Positions 27,521-39,578 of a stretch of 64,000 bases of DNA are shown here, piece after piece; position 1 is the first letter of the stretch; the number at the start of each line of letters is the position of its first letter. A model generated the notes under the pieces. The model was given only the letters and a program-made list of their open reading frames with translations, had not been told where the DNA came from and did not search any database. Source of the DNA: Dipylidium caninum (Eukaryota; Platyhelminthes; Cestoda; Cyclophyllidea; Dipylidiidae); NCBI GenBank assembly GCA_017562135.1, contig QEYB01000323.1:1-64000 (forward strand), in the 5' to 3' direction. The translations under genes and the position numbers were made by a program.

Positions 27521-28314
27521 GTAAGGCCTTACTCAGGAGTAGTAGGAGAGAGGGAGGTAGAGGACGTGAGCATGATATGATAATTTACGAAGCTGTGTCG
27601 GTTTTCGTTTCATCGCGCATAACCGGCTAAGACGCCATCAATTCCACCTCTCTCTCTTCCCTGTTCTCCTCACTTCTCTCCTTCTCTCATCGTCCACCTC
27701 CGAATGCACATCCCACTTTATTTCACGGTGGGCGGGGGTGGCCCGGCAAGTGAGGGTGTCAGAGATTCACCAATTCCGGTTTCGATTCGACAGCCTTTCC
27801 GCCCCTTTTCCGCATTTTTTACACCGATCCTTAAAATTCTACTTCCCTAACCACCGGTGGTGTCCAACGCTCATCCAACTTGAGGGTTTCCACCTATGGA
27901 ACATCGCTTTCTTCACAATGATGTGAGGTATAAAAAAGGCAGTTTTCGGACGAGAAAGTGAGTCACTGAGTCAAGGAGGCCGTAGAAATCGGTGTCTAAG
28001 CGAGGAGCTTCCAAGAAAAGAAGATTCGGAAATGTTTGGCATTCAGCCTTTGAGTTCAAACTGTCACGCCAAATTGGACTGTTGCAATCGGTGGGCAAAT
28101 ATAGTCGGTAGAAGGTCTATAGAGGAATTGCCTTCTCAAGGGAGAATGAGCCTGCCTCCTCTCTCTTATCTCCTCCCTACTAACGCCGTGGGCCCCGCTA
28201 GTCTGTGGTTCCGCTCTTCCCCCATTCAGTGCATAAACGTGCGAGGTCCGAGGCCAGGAGAGACCGAAGAGGTTTTGTAGCCAAAGAATGCCATCCGAAC
28301 GACTAATCTTTGTT

Positions 28315-28600
28315 TAAATGACACGTGATAATAAATCGTAAGAATGCAAAGACAAGCGTTAGTAGTTTTGGATTAGGTGAGACCAGTCACCATGATTCTC
28401 TGATTCAAGAAGAGAGTCATTTTGGTTAGGGGGAGCTGGGCTAAATGAAAGAGAATGAAGGGGTAGTATTGGAAATTCCTCCAATTTCTCAAAAATCCTG
28501 TGCACAGCGGGAATGATCCTTCCGCTGATGCAACGTCGTACAACTGAAGTCACCAAGTCCTGTCTCAGAACGCCTTCGCTGGCGTCATGAAGTCTTATAT
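28315..28600 (+). repeat. Old dispersed duplication, block Y copy 1
   Basis: This block is similar to 32,445-32,800. Shared landmarks are 'gaatgc.aagacaag', 'tgatccttccgctga', and a stretch reading approximately 'cctg.ctcaga.cgc.ttcg.tgg.g.catga.gtct'. The second copy is longer between the first two landmarks. I recognise no coding potential. Confidence 0.5.
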
Positions 28601-30397
28601 CCTGATTTACTGGCGACTTCTACTTCACTTCACCTACTGTTCCATGGAGTCCAGCAGACAAGCGAAGAGACGTATTCCGTGTCGGTGAAGCTGCAAAGGT
28701 ATGACTTTTCGTCCTGCCTTGCGCATCGCGTGGATGGGCAGACAGACCGTTCTTGCGGTTGAATTAGCGAGTTAGTCCCGAATGGAATTTTGCATCTCAT
28801 CGCCCGGCAACTCTGGTAAAGGCATTCCGCGTTTCTTTCGAGCCCATCACTTTGCCAGGTACGAAGGTTTGTGCACAGGCAATCTTCAGTTAGTGCGGGG
28901 TTTTGTTCGGAGTGAGGAAGTTCACAACGAACAGTGAGAATAGGCGAGGCCTCAAGTTGGGTGGTTAAACAAGCACAAACCTTTTACAGCTTCGTTCACT
29001 TAGAGCTCATAGACGTAGCAATGACCAGGTGAATGCGGGCTTACAAGTCTACTATACTGTACGCGGTCAACTTTGTCCAGCGCCCTCTTCACTAGGGCGT
29101 TCAGCGCCAGTGCCACTGTGAAAATCACACTCGCATACTCGGAACCAAAACTCGCTAAACACTCTCACCGCTAGTTTCCATTTCTGCCACCTATTGATGA
29201 GCGGTCTACGTGAGTGGATCAGCAAATAAATAAGGACAACCTGTAAAGCGTGACATCGACGAAATTTAGCGAAGTATCCTCATGTCATGAATTGAGGTGG
29301 CAATTGAGCGTAAGACTGAAGGAGACCACTGAGGATGAGAATCTCTAGCTCAAGGGAGACGTAAGAGATCACGAAGTGAAGGAGACGTAGGCGATTGGGT
29401 TCCAGACCATTGGAAGGTGATGAATGGCGTCGGAGAGAAACGGAGAGAGAAGGAATGAGAGCAACACAGCTGTATTGGGTGAAAAGATGTGATACATGAT
29501 TGCCAAACGGGGTCCATGAAATGGAACGACCATAAATCCTCGCAATGGCAGTTCGAGAGACTGTTTAGTTTGACGTGAATGCGCAGAATCCTTCAATTTA
29601 TGTTGGTTACCTGAGATTGGAGTAGATAGCATGTGATTGTTACTGCTGAAGAAGTTGTGTAACGGACACCGCATTCACTCGGCCATTCCCACAGTGGCCC
29701 ATGTCAGCGTTGCTTCATGTCCTCTTATCTCTCTCTTGCTCTGAAGATCCTCTTCCTCGACTCAAGCGAATGCCCTCTTCAGTTACACTGTTTAGTCGAG
29801 TTTTCCATCATGATATGGGCCAGTTACGGGAGCATGGAGGGGTTGCAGAGTTGGCTTCAAGCAGACGCCACACCTTATCAGTGGCGCAATTTTACGTGTG
29901 GCTCAAAGGAAGTTAATCGAGGACTTAGGCCTCTATTTTTCCCACAAGGCAAGGGGATTTCTATGTCCCTGGAAAGATAGACGAGTATGACGACGAGGCT
30001 GTGTAGATAGAACAGGCCTCGACACAATTATTTTTGCTACTCGAGCCGCCTGACCTCGTCTTCTGACAGTACGAAAAAGGTCATTTCTGTCCATACATTC
30101 ACACCTGTTCACTTTAATCTCCTGCCGAACGGTGAGGAAGGATACTTAATTCTCGTGTGACGAAACGAAGTCGCGCAGACAGGAAGGCGTGTTAAAAGTT
30201 GAAATCACTGGTTCGAGGATATTCGAGGGAAGGAAGGTGGATTCTGACTCTCGTGAGGCCAGCATTTCGAGAATAACACTTCAGTTTCCTCTCTGTTGAT
30301 TGCTATTTGGCGTCACTATCCATTGTCCCATCAAGTGTAGGACCTCGGCCAAACGGAGAGATACACACACACACGATGCCATACGAGCAAGCGGGAA

Positions 30398-31236
30398 TGG
30401 ACTAGAGGTGGGCTCCCATCCTCGATGGTATCGAAACGGGGAGCCAATTGGAAATGGATGAGGAGGCAGAAATGGAAGCGGAGGTGGAGACGGGGCTGGA
30501 GACTGAGACGAGGACGGAGGCATTGGCTCGGGAAGTGGACTCTGAGCAAGAGGACTCGGAATCCGCGGAAGATGCGCTCAAGCGAATCCGTGAGTGTTCA
30601 CTTCGTCTTATGATCAACGTGGTCCTCCCGTGTGGTGAGGTGCAATGATTTACGAGCTATCCTTGAATGATGATGTACCTACCTCATCTATGCAGTTGCG
30701 AGCAGAACTCGTCACCACGAGGACACGCCGGCGACGAAACCCTCCACAAGTCCATCTGCCAACGCTTGGTGGACGTTTATATGGGAGGATGAGTCCGTGG
30801 AAGACGATTCTGAGCCGCTAGATAAGGCCCTCAAACGCATCCGTGAGTGTTCACTTCGTAGTAAGATCAACGGAGTCCTCTTCCCGCCAGTTTTACGGCG
30901 CAATAGTTTTTGAGTGATCATTGACTGAAAACGTGTCACTGTTGAAAAGGTACCAACCGAAAGCTTTACAGTGATGAGACGCCGTTGACGAAGTCACTTA
31001 CAAGGACATCAGTAAACAGCCAGTATACATTGTTTTCAAGTATTGGTGGAAGTTGGTATCAAATTCTGAGGCATTTAAGCAAAATGACTCATCTTCTCTT
31101 GCAGCGGAAAAGAAGACTCACGAACCTATTTTGTTGCTTCTAGAGGAAGACGCAGATGGCGTGAGCAGATGGTATAAATCGGTGAGACTTATGGCGGAGG
31201 AGGAAGCGCACCGGAGGTCGAGGAGCCGAGAGGTCG
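30398..31236 (+). pseudogene. Fragment of the acidic multi-exon gene (first, broken copy)
   Basis: This copy holds exon A (to 30,589), exon B (30,696-30,842), an exon C homologue (about 30,950-31,011) and exon D (31,105-31,236) of the gene found intact at 53.5-55.4 kb. Exons A and B each end in an ALKRI-coding stretch followed by gtgagtgttcac. Exon D starts after 'cttctcttgcag' and ends at a strong donor, gtaagt. It is 132 nt and phase 1 on both sides, encoding an EKK..ILLLLEED start and a basic RRSRSRE end. It is broken at the left: about 95 bp containing the exon A acceptor are missing, a TAG at 30,403-30,405 interrupts the exon A frame, and I find no exon 1. Exons downstream of D may exist but are not recognisable. 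Confidence 0.5.
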
Positions 31237-32444
31237 GTAAGTCGGGAATAGGACGAGGAAATGAGTTATGCAGAGCTTTGGAAGGTACATGTGAACAGAT
31301 GCAAGATGAGTGGAGAGGCATTTCTTGTTTTCATATTGTTAACAGGGGTTAAGGGAGCGGACGAATGCGAATGCTTATTGGTGAATACGTCTTAAGTAAA
31401 GACCGTCGCCGGCTAGACTTTAACGCTCTCCCAGATTAAAGATCGTCACAGACGACGGTTTTCTGTAAGAAGAATAGAAATCGACTATTCTCTTCGCGAA
31501 CATGCAGAAACAATGAAGGTCGATGAGTAGCCCAACACGCCAACAGTCCAATAGACCATCAATCCAGGAATCCCCGCAAGAAGGGCTGCAAGAATGCAGG
31601 TCCGTGAATGTCCTCGGCAATGTCCAAGCACATGCTGTGCCCCATGCTTCCACTACTGAGAAGAGGACTCATTCTCGGCAATGTCTGTGCATTTACGGAT
31701 TGGTTCTCGGTTGATTGCTAACAAGCTTAGCGTCTCACATTCCGGCGCTAAAGATAAGAGCGTCGGCCTGGACCACTGACTCTTCACTGCAATAGCCATG
31801 AGACAGGAGAATGAGAGAAGGCCGAGCAAAAAGACCAGCAATCGAAACAACTTACCGAGAGGAGTGCAGCCGTCCACCTGCCGTCCACTTACGCAGTCCA
31901 ATTTCGTAGACTCCGCTCGACTCCGAAGTGCCTGAGAAAGGCGCCATATTCTTCCGAAGGCTACTGCGACGTAGCAATTCCTATCACCCTTCATTCGGTT
32001 CGCAAGCAAGTAAGCAGAGGAGAGTAAACGTCAAGTTCGCAAAAATGACTTTCTGCACAAGGAAAGGCGTCAGCAAATTCAAATTCAATCAATACCGCTG
32101 CTTGCAATCGATTATAGCCTCGTTGGTAATTAATGACTTGCTTGAAAGTACTTCGTGAGTGGGCGCGATTAATGACAGACGTTAGCTAGGCACATCTGCC
32201 CAGTAATATGCTCATGGTGATGCCACGTAACCGTTAAGAGACTCACAGATTATCCAGAAATTAAAATCAACGATCAAACTATCCTGTGATTTAAGTGAGC
32301 CTTTGGTCAATAGCTTCGGACAAACACTGCCTTCGACCTTCACCACTGCCTAGTGCAACAATGGAGATCATTTGGCGAAAGAATGTTATGCGAGAGATTC
32401 CTTATGCTAGTTCACCAGTGCGACTATAATTTGTTTGAACTGAA

Positions 32445-32800
32445 ACGCGATGATAATTTGAAAGAATGCGAAGACAAGGATTATTGGTAATGTTTTCTTT
32501 GTTCGTCATCTTCACCGCAAAGCAGGTGTTGTTTGAGTGGATCAAAAGAAAAAAAAAGTGGTAACATGAGGACCGTCCATAATGCTTCCCTCTAGCAACA
32601 ATACAGTCCTTTCGTAGATTGTGACGTCGCAAAATGACATATAGAGAAAAATGAGGAGGTGAACAGGGTGACGGGGTGAAATGGGAGATCCTGTGTATAA
32701 AGTTACTGATCCTTCCGCTGAAGAGATGCTGTCTAGGCTACAACGGCACATCCTGCCTCAGATCGCTTTCGTTGGTGCCATGACGTCTACTTTCGCAATT
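32445..32800 (+). repeat. Old dispersed duplication, block Y copy 2
   Basis: This is the partner of 28,315-28,600. It contains a run of nine A near 32,550 and the shared 'gatccttccgctga' near 32,708. Divergence is too high to call a specific mobile element. Confidence 0.5.
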
Positions 32801-33979
32801 CGCGGTTCCACTCAGACCCATCGGCGACATGCCAATCTTTTTCTCGCCTCACTGAAAAGGGGCCATTTCCGAGAAGGCACGGGTAAAAGCATGCCCGATG
32901 CTAACCAATGGGAGTCTCCGTACCACACTCCATTGTTTGTCACGGCTGTACGGCTTTCGGCAACGTATCCACCACCGACAGCCTCGTCTGACTCTTGGCG
33001 GAGGCGGCGGTGTTGGAGGCTATTGTCCAAGATTATGTGAGATGTTTTTTCCCCAGCGGTTGATATAGCAACAACGCGGATCACAGAAGTGATTCGATGC
33101 ATCATCTTTTGCACCATCCAGTGAGAAAACATCTGCGGAATGCCCAGGCCTTCTTTATAAACCCGATGGACAACAACACTAATTTGGGCAAGGCCTTTCT
33201 TATGTCAACAAGTCACATTTCAGATGTTATCCCATTCTCGTTCCACAGCGACTACGCGTCCTCGTTGTCTTCAACAATTCGGCTCCAAGTCATACTACAG
33301 ATCCCCACCCTTAATTGGCCGATGTCCCACCGTCGTAAATTTCGTCACTGCGACCGCTCGGTGAGCAGGGAAACTGCGGCAGGGTACACAGAGCCTTCGA
33401 CCACGAGATCTACTTGTTCCTCCCGTGAGTGACGTCTTCGCACATATCCACAGCCCGTCAAATAGCCTCACATCAGATCATTTGGTTGGTGCAGCCACCA
33501 GTCGATGTGCGAACGGTGTCCAGCCAGTCTTCACTCATGACTCCTCGCTAATTTGTCCATTTTGCGAAAAATCCGAGACCTTGTAGCCCTGAATACCATT
33601 TGGATACTAACATCTCTGCTTTGGATTGAAATTCGGCCAACTTTTGGTCTTCTCTACTTCCCCCGTCAGTGTGCGTGCAGACTTATGCGCCTCCGCGAAG
33701 CGACGATGCCTGATGAGAAGCAAATGAGAGGTGGGAAATGGGCCCCGAATCCTGAGTAGCGGGTGCATAAACAAGGGTGGCGGTTTTTTGAGGCCGAAGC
33801 TCCAAAGTCTCTCGGTTACGTTGGCAAGCCACAGACTGCTTGAAACTGCGTAGCCTAAATTTTGTCAAAGCACACCGAGGCGAAGAAGGGCTTGCGGGCG
33901 CCTCAGTTGCAGAGCAACGTCCACTTTGGGCTGTTCTGCTCTACCTGATTGTTGAATGTTGTCAAAGAGTGAACATTTA

Positions 33980-34215
33980 GAGCTCTCTTCCAAACGACAT
34001 GACTGGCATGCCGAAGAGAGGATAAGGGAAAAAGAGTTTGGTCTCAACCTCCTCACATGACGGAGGTGGGGATCGTAAGACCCTCGCTGAAAAGATCGCA
34101 TGATGGAACTCAGTTGAAGCCTTTGGAAGGACCTTCGACTCAAACCCACTAGGCGAAATTGGCTGTGTACAGTGGAAAAATTGCGGCGGAGGTGTAGGCG
34201 TTGGACGAGATGGGC
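33980..34215 (+). repeat. Old dispersed duplication, block X copy 2
   Basis: This is the partner of 27,300-27,520. The best-matching part is around 'ggaaggaccttcgactcaaa' at about 34,123-34,145. Confidence 0.45.
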
Positions 34216-36729
34216 TGGAAGATAATGTCTTCCCCACTTTCGCGCATCAGCATCGAGACCTCATCAACATCCTCACCCTTTCCCCGTCCATTCCCCATTT
34301 CTCGCGGTCCCGTCCTGTCCTACCCTCGCAGCCGGGCGTTCGGATAGCAAGGCCGACTAGATGGGTAAAGGGGCGTCGACTGTGCTCATGTTTGCATTAC
34401 AACAAGTCGAGGTTCAAAAATGTGACATCACAACCAGAGACTCGGCGGTGCACTCACATTGTGATGAGTTCGAATAAAATTTGACTGAGAATGTCAGGCA
34501 TACGACAGTGTGGATGGTCAGTTTTGCCACATTCAGAGCTGCTACATCTGCCAAGACATTGCTAACGAAATATTGGGTCGGTCGAGTACCATGAGTGAGA
34601 AAGCAGGTGGCCAACGGAAGCTTTCAAATGCGATCGTCCATGAAAGGCGTACGTATTCTGGTCTTAAAAGAGAATTCCACCGTCTTCGGACTTGTTGCAC
34701 AGTTCATCCATCTATACAGCCCCAGAAGTGTTTTGAGTAGATGACCGTGGTTTTACAAATTTCGTTTACATTGCCACGTCGTTGTCCGCATCTACATGCA
34801 CAGCGGATGCTCCTCTTGTCGGAAGTGTCGGTTCTCGTTCGCAGATGCGTGCACGAGAAGATCTACAAAATGACGACACGAAGGTGGAGGCTGAGGAGGA
34901 AGAGAGGTAGGAGCAGAGACTGTCATGCTTTTACTAAGGAGCCAGTTCCACTAACATTTAGCCCTCCGCCGCCATCTTCTTCTCCATCTAGTCAGCTTCT
35001 CGAGGAATCCTGACGCTTCCCTAACAGTGACACACGGCAAAAATGCATCAGATAAATACACTCATTGTGGGCGTAAAAGCACACCTAAACACTGGCGGAG
35101 TGATGTTAGAACCGAGAAATGCTGCGCACGAATCTAGAAAAACTTATTTTCAACACAGGTCTCGAGAGGTGCGAACGAAAGTGAAAACGAGACTGCTGCT
35201 CTCGCGCCGAGTAAATGGTGCAGGCGGTGCATCTGACACAGTCACACAACAACGTAAATGGCTGAGTTTGCAATAGCAATCCCTGTGTTGTCAAACACGT
35301 CAAACCGACTAAAATTATGACAGCATTTGGGTCAACCGAACAGTTTTCTACGCACTCATCTATAAAGTAGAATGAGGAGTTATGGTTTAGTAAGTGGAAT
35401 TTGCGGCTCGACATCTCTTTGACAAGTCTGAAGCGTAGCATCGCAGGGAGTCACGAGGGAACAGACGTCAGAGATCACAGATCACATTTGGCCATTTCAA
35501 GCCTCTACGGCCGACGTAAGGGTGTTCAAAAGCCATGACAGACAAAGACAAAAGGCTTCTTCAACTTGAACTATTGATTGAGGGACTGACAGTCGTTTGG
35601 AAAGTCGTCTGGCAAAAGCTGAGGAACTGGGTGGGATTGCAACGCGATTGATCGGTGTAGAGTTAAGAAAACGCAGCTAACCTCAATTTCCATTTACAAC
35701 AGATGGAAAAGCACACAGCCCGTCTCGTCACCTTTGAGAAATTAGGTTGTCGAAAGCCACATTTGCTCCAACCACACTTGCTGCGAGGCCCATTTCACAT
35801 TATTCATGCTTGGACCAAAATGTCGTAATTTATTTCTCATGAGAAGTAAATATTTAAAAGTTTGGCAAAATCATCACTCTAATCCGATGTGACGAAGAGG
35901 AGCCCCGCATCGGATATTTCCACGTAGGTCGCCTTCTTTCCTACACTGTATCGCAGCAGTCTCATTATTTAGCGCACGTCACCAAATTGACAGTTACATC
36001 CGATCCTGTTCACCCCTCTGTGGCCAAGAGAAGTTGAATTAAAATGTCAAGGGGACAGTGAACAAGTTAGAGCCTCGTCCATTACGCACTAGCAAAAAGG
36101 TCGGTGAGGATGGCAGAAGGGGACGGTGAGGGGAATGAAGGGTAGGCGAGTTGGAGTGAAAGCAGACATTTGACTGTAGGAAGCGGTTGGGCGTGTGCAA
36201 AATTAGTCCAGTGGGTTAAGCATTGGCCACCTCCATAAAGTTGTGCAGAGCAGAAAGTTTGACCGTCGTCGCAGTGATGAAAGAATGAGAGAACAGTGAA
36301 TGCAGTTCGTTGGAGGGTTTAAAATGTTGGTTTGGGGTCGGTGGGTGCGTCGTGGCATTTGCCAAATACGTCGACACATGCGGCGATGAATGCAGGTTAC
36401 TGTTCAATTTCTTCTGACTTCTCACCCTTCTCCCGTACATTCTTCTTCTCAAACCAGGAATTTTCTTGTCATTTGGCCTGTCTCTTACAAAAGAGCTTCC
36501 TTCTACAAAAGTCACTTTTACCTCTTTCCCATCCTTAATCAGCAGCTATTTTCTACACTGGAGACTTCTCTTGTCACCTCATACTAAGTTGGCCTGCACG
36601 GAATTCGGTCCAGATTAACAGGTATCGAGTTAAATTGCTTTGAGGTGTCAATGGTTTGAGAACCACGCTGATTGCTGCTCACGCAATGAGTGGTAAGCGG
36701 ATTTTAAACCTAGAAATCGTCAGCCCTAA

Positions 36730-37047
36730 ATGGAACTGGTCAAGTTGCATGCAGTCATGGCTGACTATTGGGCTCGTAGGGTGACTGGACTACTTGGAGA
36801 TGACTACTGGTCCGCACTTTCTGCACTCTCGATTGACTGCTCCGCGAAACATCTTGAGATGAAGTTGGCGGATGCTGACCTACGCGTGAGCTTATCTAAG
36901 GCTGCTATACGGGGCTTCTTTCAATGCAGCCAAGCTGGAGCTGCTCCTGATTGCATTCGGTGCTCAGTGGCGCGGAAGTGCTGTCTATTGAGAAACCGAT
37001 CGAAAGAGCTATTTCGGCAGTTTCCCATTATTTGGGTGGCAGTTTAA
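36730..37047 (+). CDS. Possible coding segment of unknown function
   Basis: A 105-codon open frame with mixed, non-repetitive amino-acid content (two YW-containing stretches near the start, several Cys in the second half, ends ..WVAV before TAA). It contrasts with the low-complexity ORFs elsewhere. Possible exon boundaries inside it are an acceptor-like 'gttgcatgcag' ending near 36,755 and a donor-like gtgagc near 36,886. I recognise no family. No upstream or downstream exon could be linked, and an open frame of this length can occur by chance, so this is only a candidate. Confidence 0.2.
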   Translation: MELVKLHAVMADYWARRVTGLLGDDYWSALSALSIDCSAKHLEMKLADADLRVSLSKAAIRGFFQCSQAGAAPDCIRCSVARKCCLLRNRSKELFRQFPIIWVAV

Positions 37048-37399
37048 AAAAGCCAGAGTAGATGAAGCGTACAATTCCTACTCCATCCTCCAACTGTTAC
37101 TGCCCGAGCGCGAGTGGCGATTTCCTTCTCATTAGAGACAGCGTGACAGTAAGGCTTCATAGAGGGTAGAAGCAGGGAAGAAATGTCATCGCAGGATTTC
37201 TCTTCAAAGAAGGTGTGAAGTGAAATAAGACAAAATAGCGTGTTGGTGACTAGCGAAAAATTATAGCGTTAAAAAACGCAGTGTTAGCACAATTACGAAG
37301 AAGAAGGTATTTTCAATGCAAGAAAATGCGCATTCAACAACTAGATAATCGGGAACTGGTACACAACAAGTCATGTAAAATAATGTAGCAGAAGAAGAG

Positions 37400-37590
37400 G
37401 TTAACCTGCGAAGCAGTGGTAGCTGGAGGACCGGACAATGGGACTAGTGAGGCCAAATGGCACGCATCCGACTCTTGCTCGCCTCATCCAGGCTGACTTC
37501 GACAGACTGGACGCAGAATTGGCTGGCAGCTGCGCAGATTTGAAATATATGCCGGTTTTCATTTGTCACGTTGAAATATGTCAGCATGCA
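37400..37590 (+). repeat. Outlying satellite-like unit 1
   Basis: One diverged monomer lies more than 10 kb from the array. 'gaggaccgg', 'gtgaggccaaatggcac', 'ctcttgctcgcctcatccag', 'ttcgacagactggacgcaga' and 'gcgcagatttgaaa' match the type B monomer in order and spacing. It is preceded by the tail of another unit ('gaagaggttaacctgcgaag'). Read in the frame that is open in types A and B, it is free of stops for about 45 codons around RLIQADFDRLDAELAG. Confidence 0.75.
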
Positions 37591-37639
37591 TATTTTCGTA
37601 AATTTTATACTTTCACATTGACTTCTTGGGCAATGTGAG

Positions 37640-39360
37640 GCTCTGTACTCTTGTTGCTGCTTTCAGTTCACTTCATTAATACTTTTTATTGTTAATTGCC
37701 CATTATTTGTCCTTTCCAATACAGGAACTTCTAATGCTTTCCTCCATGACTTATCTATTTGTGATGGCTTTTTCCATTCTTCTCGTATCGCGCACTAAAT
37801 CCCCCCCATTCTAAAGCTCTAATGAGATTTTCGAGACTGTCCTTAAGTGGTTTGTCTTAAATAATTAATGGTTTTTTTCAAATTGCATGTTCCCTCCTTT
37901 CGCAAGGGGACATTCCTTCAGCTGGTGCAATCTCAACCCACTGTTTTCTAATTTGTACTGCATAAGAGGAAATGGGTAGCATTAAAACTGTTGGGGTAAT
38001 TTTTCCGCGTCTCTAAACGCCAGGTCAAATTCTCCTACTCTCGTGAATTGTTAGTCATCGCCCAATGTAAGAAGCTCTTACGGATTCATTATCTTACCTC
38101 CATCGCTTCACTTTTGACGAGGGACCGGGTAAGGGCCTATTCAGTAGATTTTTCTGCTCCATGAGTTTATCATCGCTGTCAGTAGCATCTTCCAACAAGC
38201 TGGCGTTGTAAACGCATTAGTGTAGCAAGGCAGGCTGTTGACGCGCTGTATATACGCCACATAACCACGCAGCAACGCTTCTTGCCTCCGAGTAGGTGTT
38301 GCGTCACAGTGAGCGTGGTCCACACGGAAAACCACCCATTTAGCCTGAAGGGCAGGGTTTGTGGCAGTACGATGCTAAAGGTGGAAAAGGCAGAGGAAGG
38401 CGATGCCGTCTTCACACCGTCACACAACCTCATCTCGGCAGCGATCACTCGCCAATGGCGCAGTCACTAGGCCCATGTATTGATCAAGGGTATTTTTCAG
38501 TGTCTAACACGTGGACTGGAGACATCATAGACATGTGGTACACACGAACCTCAGAGCGCGTGGCTTCGCATCTCGGTTCGGGGTGGCTTCTCGTCAGGCT
38601 TTGCCAGCGCAGCAGGGTTAGCATGACTGAAAAGAGGGAAAACAGATCGCCTTCCTTCCATCGACTCAAGACAGCTTTGCATCCAATCGAGGTTTCGTGG
38701 AGTTCTGTCTCTTTACTCCATGCCAATTAAACATATTTCGTGCTGATTTTGAAGGAGCTCCCTTCCACTTCCACATTTGTGCCTACTCTTTCGCCTGTCT
38801 CAATGCGTCACCGTCTCACCGTTTCCCTTCAACCATCAGCCTTGGAATATCCTCCGCGCCCCCTATCGGATGTCGCTTCCCTGCCTGTAACCGAGTTACA
38901 AAATTTATCCTGCAATAGAGTGGTTCTCTTTTCACTCTACTAAACTCATTTGCGAAAGTTATCAGAATAAGATGACATTTTCGCTGTTTATGTTTTCGAG
39001 GGCAGCTGCGAAACGCCTCTTGCACTCCCAATCATCCTCAACCTCTTTCTCTGCCTCGCATTCAACCCACCACATTTCACTGTCATCCGACGTGGGAGAC
39101 AACGCCAGGATTGTACCAAACTGGAGAGTAGACTTGTTTGAGCTTCGTCAATCATTTTCCTTCACAACCAACTGATCGTACATGCAGAACAACAAGACGG
39201 CGTGATAGGATCATAACGTAGAGAAGATAATGTGGAGGAAAGCAGAAGTATTGCGTCGGACGGGTTAAATTGGGAGAGAAATAGGACATGGAATACGAAG
39301 TAACTAACAGTAAATGTTTGATGGAGCAGTTTTATGAATATAATAATAATGATATAAATT
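37640..39360. other. Single-copy region between satellite relics, no supported gene
   Basis: AT-richer sequence. The longer ORFs (such as one at 38,359-38,730) lack splice context and have ordinary composition. I see no repeats or RNA genes that I can defend. Confidence 0.5.
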
Positions 39361-39385
39361 CCAATTTTTTTCCTTCCTAATGCAG

Positions 39386-39578
39386 AGACCTGTGGCTTTA
39401 GAAGTAGTAGCAGCAGTAGAAGAGGACCGGAAATTGGGACACAGTGAGGCCAAATGGCACGCATCCGACTCTTGCCTCCGTTCATCCCAATCTGCCTTCG
39501 ACTGCCTGCTCGTTGAATGTGTTGGAAATTGCGCAAAATTGAAATTTATTTTGGCTCTCATTTGTGAGATTGGAAGAG
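39386..39578 (+). CDS. Candidate exon homologous to the satellite monomer
   Basis: A 193-nt segment open from its first base (phase 0 in, phase 1 out). It is bounded by a strong acceptor (pyrimidine tract, then 'ttcctaatgcag') and a strong donor ('ggaagag' followed by gtaagc). The encoded peptide runs RPVALEVVAAVEEDRKLG.. through SAFDCLLVECVGNC to ..CEIGRG. From about 39,421 the DNA aligns with the type B monomer, including 'gaggaccgg', 'gaggcc.aa.tggcac' and 'ttggaagagg', so the donor falls at the satellite's 'gtggaagaggtcaa'. The middle part is in a different frame from the one shared by the arrays. Function is unknown and no partner exon was found, so it may be a relic rather than an active exon. 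Confidence 0.35.

Larger units (their letters stand above)
26858..30290. other. Single-copy flank of the satellite, no supported gene
   Basis: Ordinary mixed-composition DNA begins sharply after the last truncated type B monomer. I looked for exons with both splice signals and found none I would defend. There is a pyrimidine-rich tract at about 27,640-27,700. A 71-codon ORF at 29,701-29,916 has a hydrophobic start, but there is no independent support for it. Two blocks in this region have diverged partners farther right (27.3-27.5 and 28.3-28.6 kb). Confidence 0.6.
31237..36725. other. Single-copy region, no supported gene
   Basis: I found no convincing exon chain here. A weak candidate is 34,804-34,906: it starts after 'catgcacag', reads open through an acidic EAEEEE stretch and ends before gtagga, but its phases (1 in, 2 out) do not fit the acidic gene family. 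Blocks X and Y have their second copies in this region. Confidence 0.5.

Noticed and set aside
30448..30648. Acidic ORF at the 30-kb copy as a single-exon gene
   Set aside because: It reads through the gtgagt donor into the intron; the exon structure explains it better.
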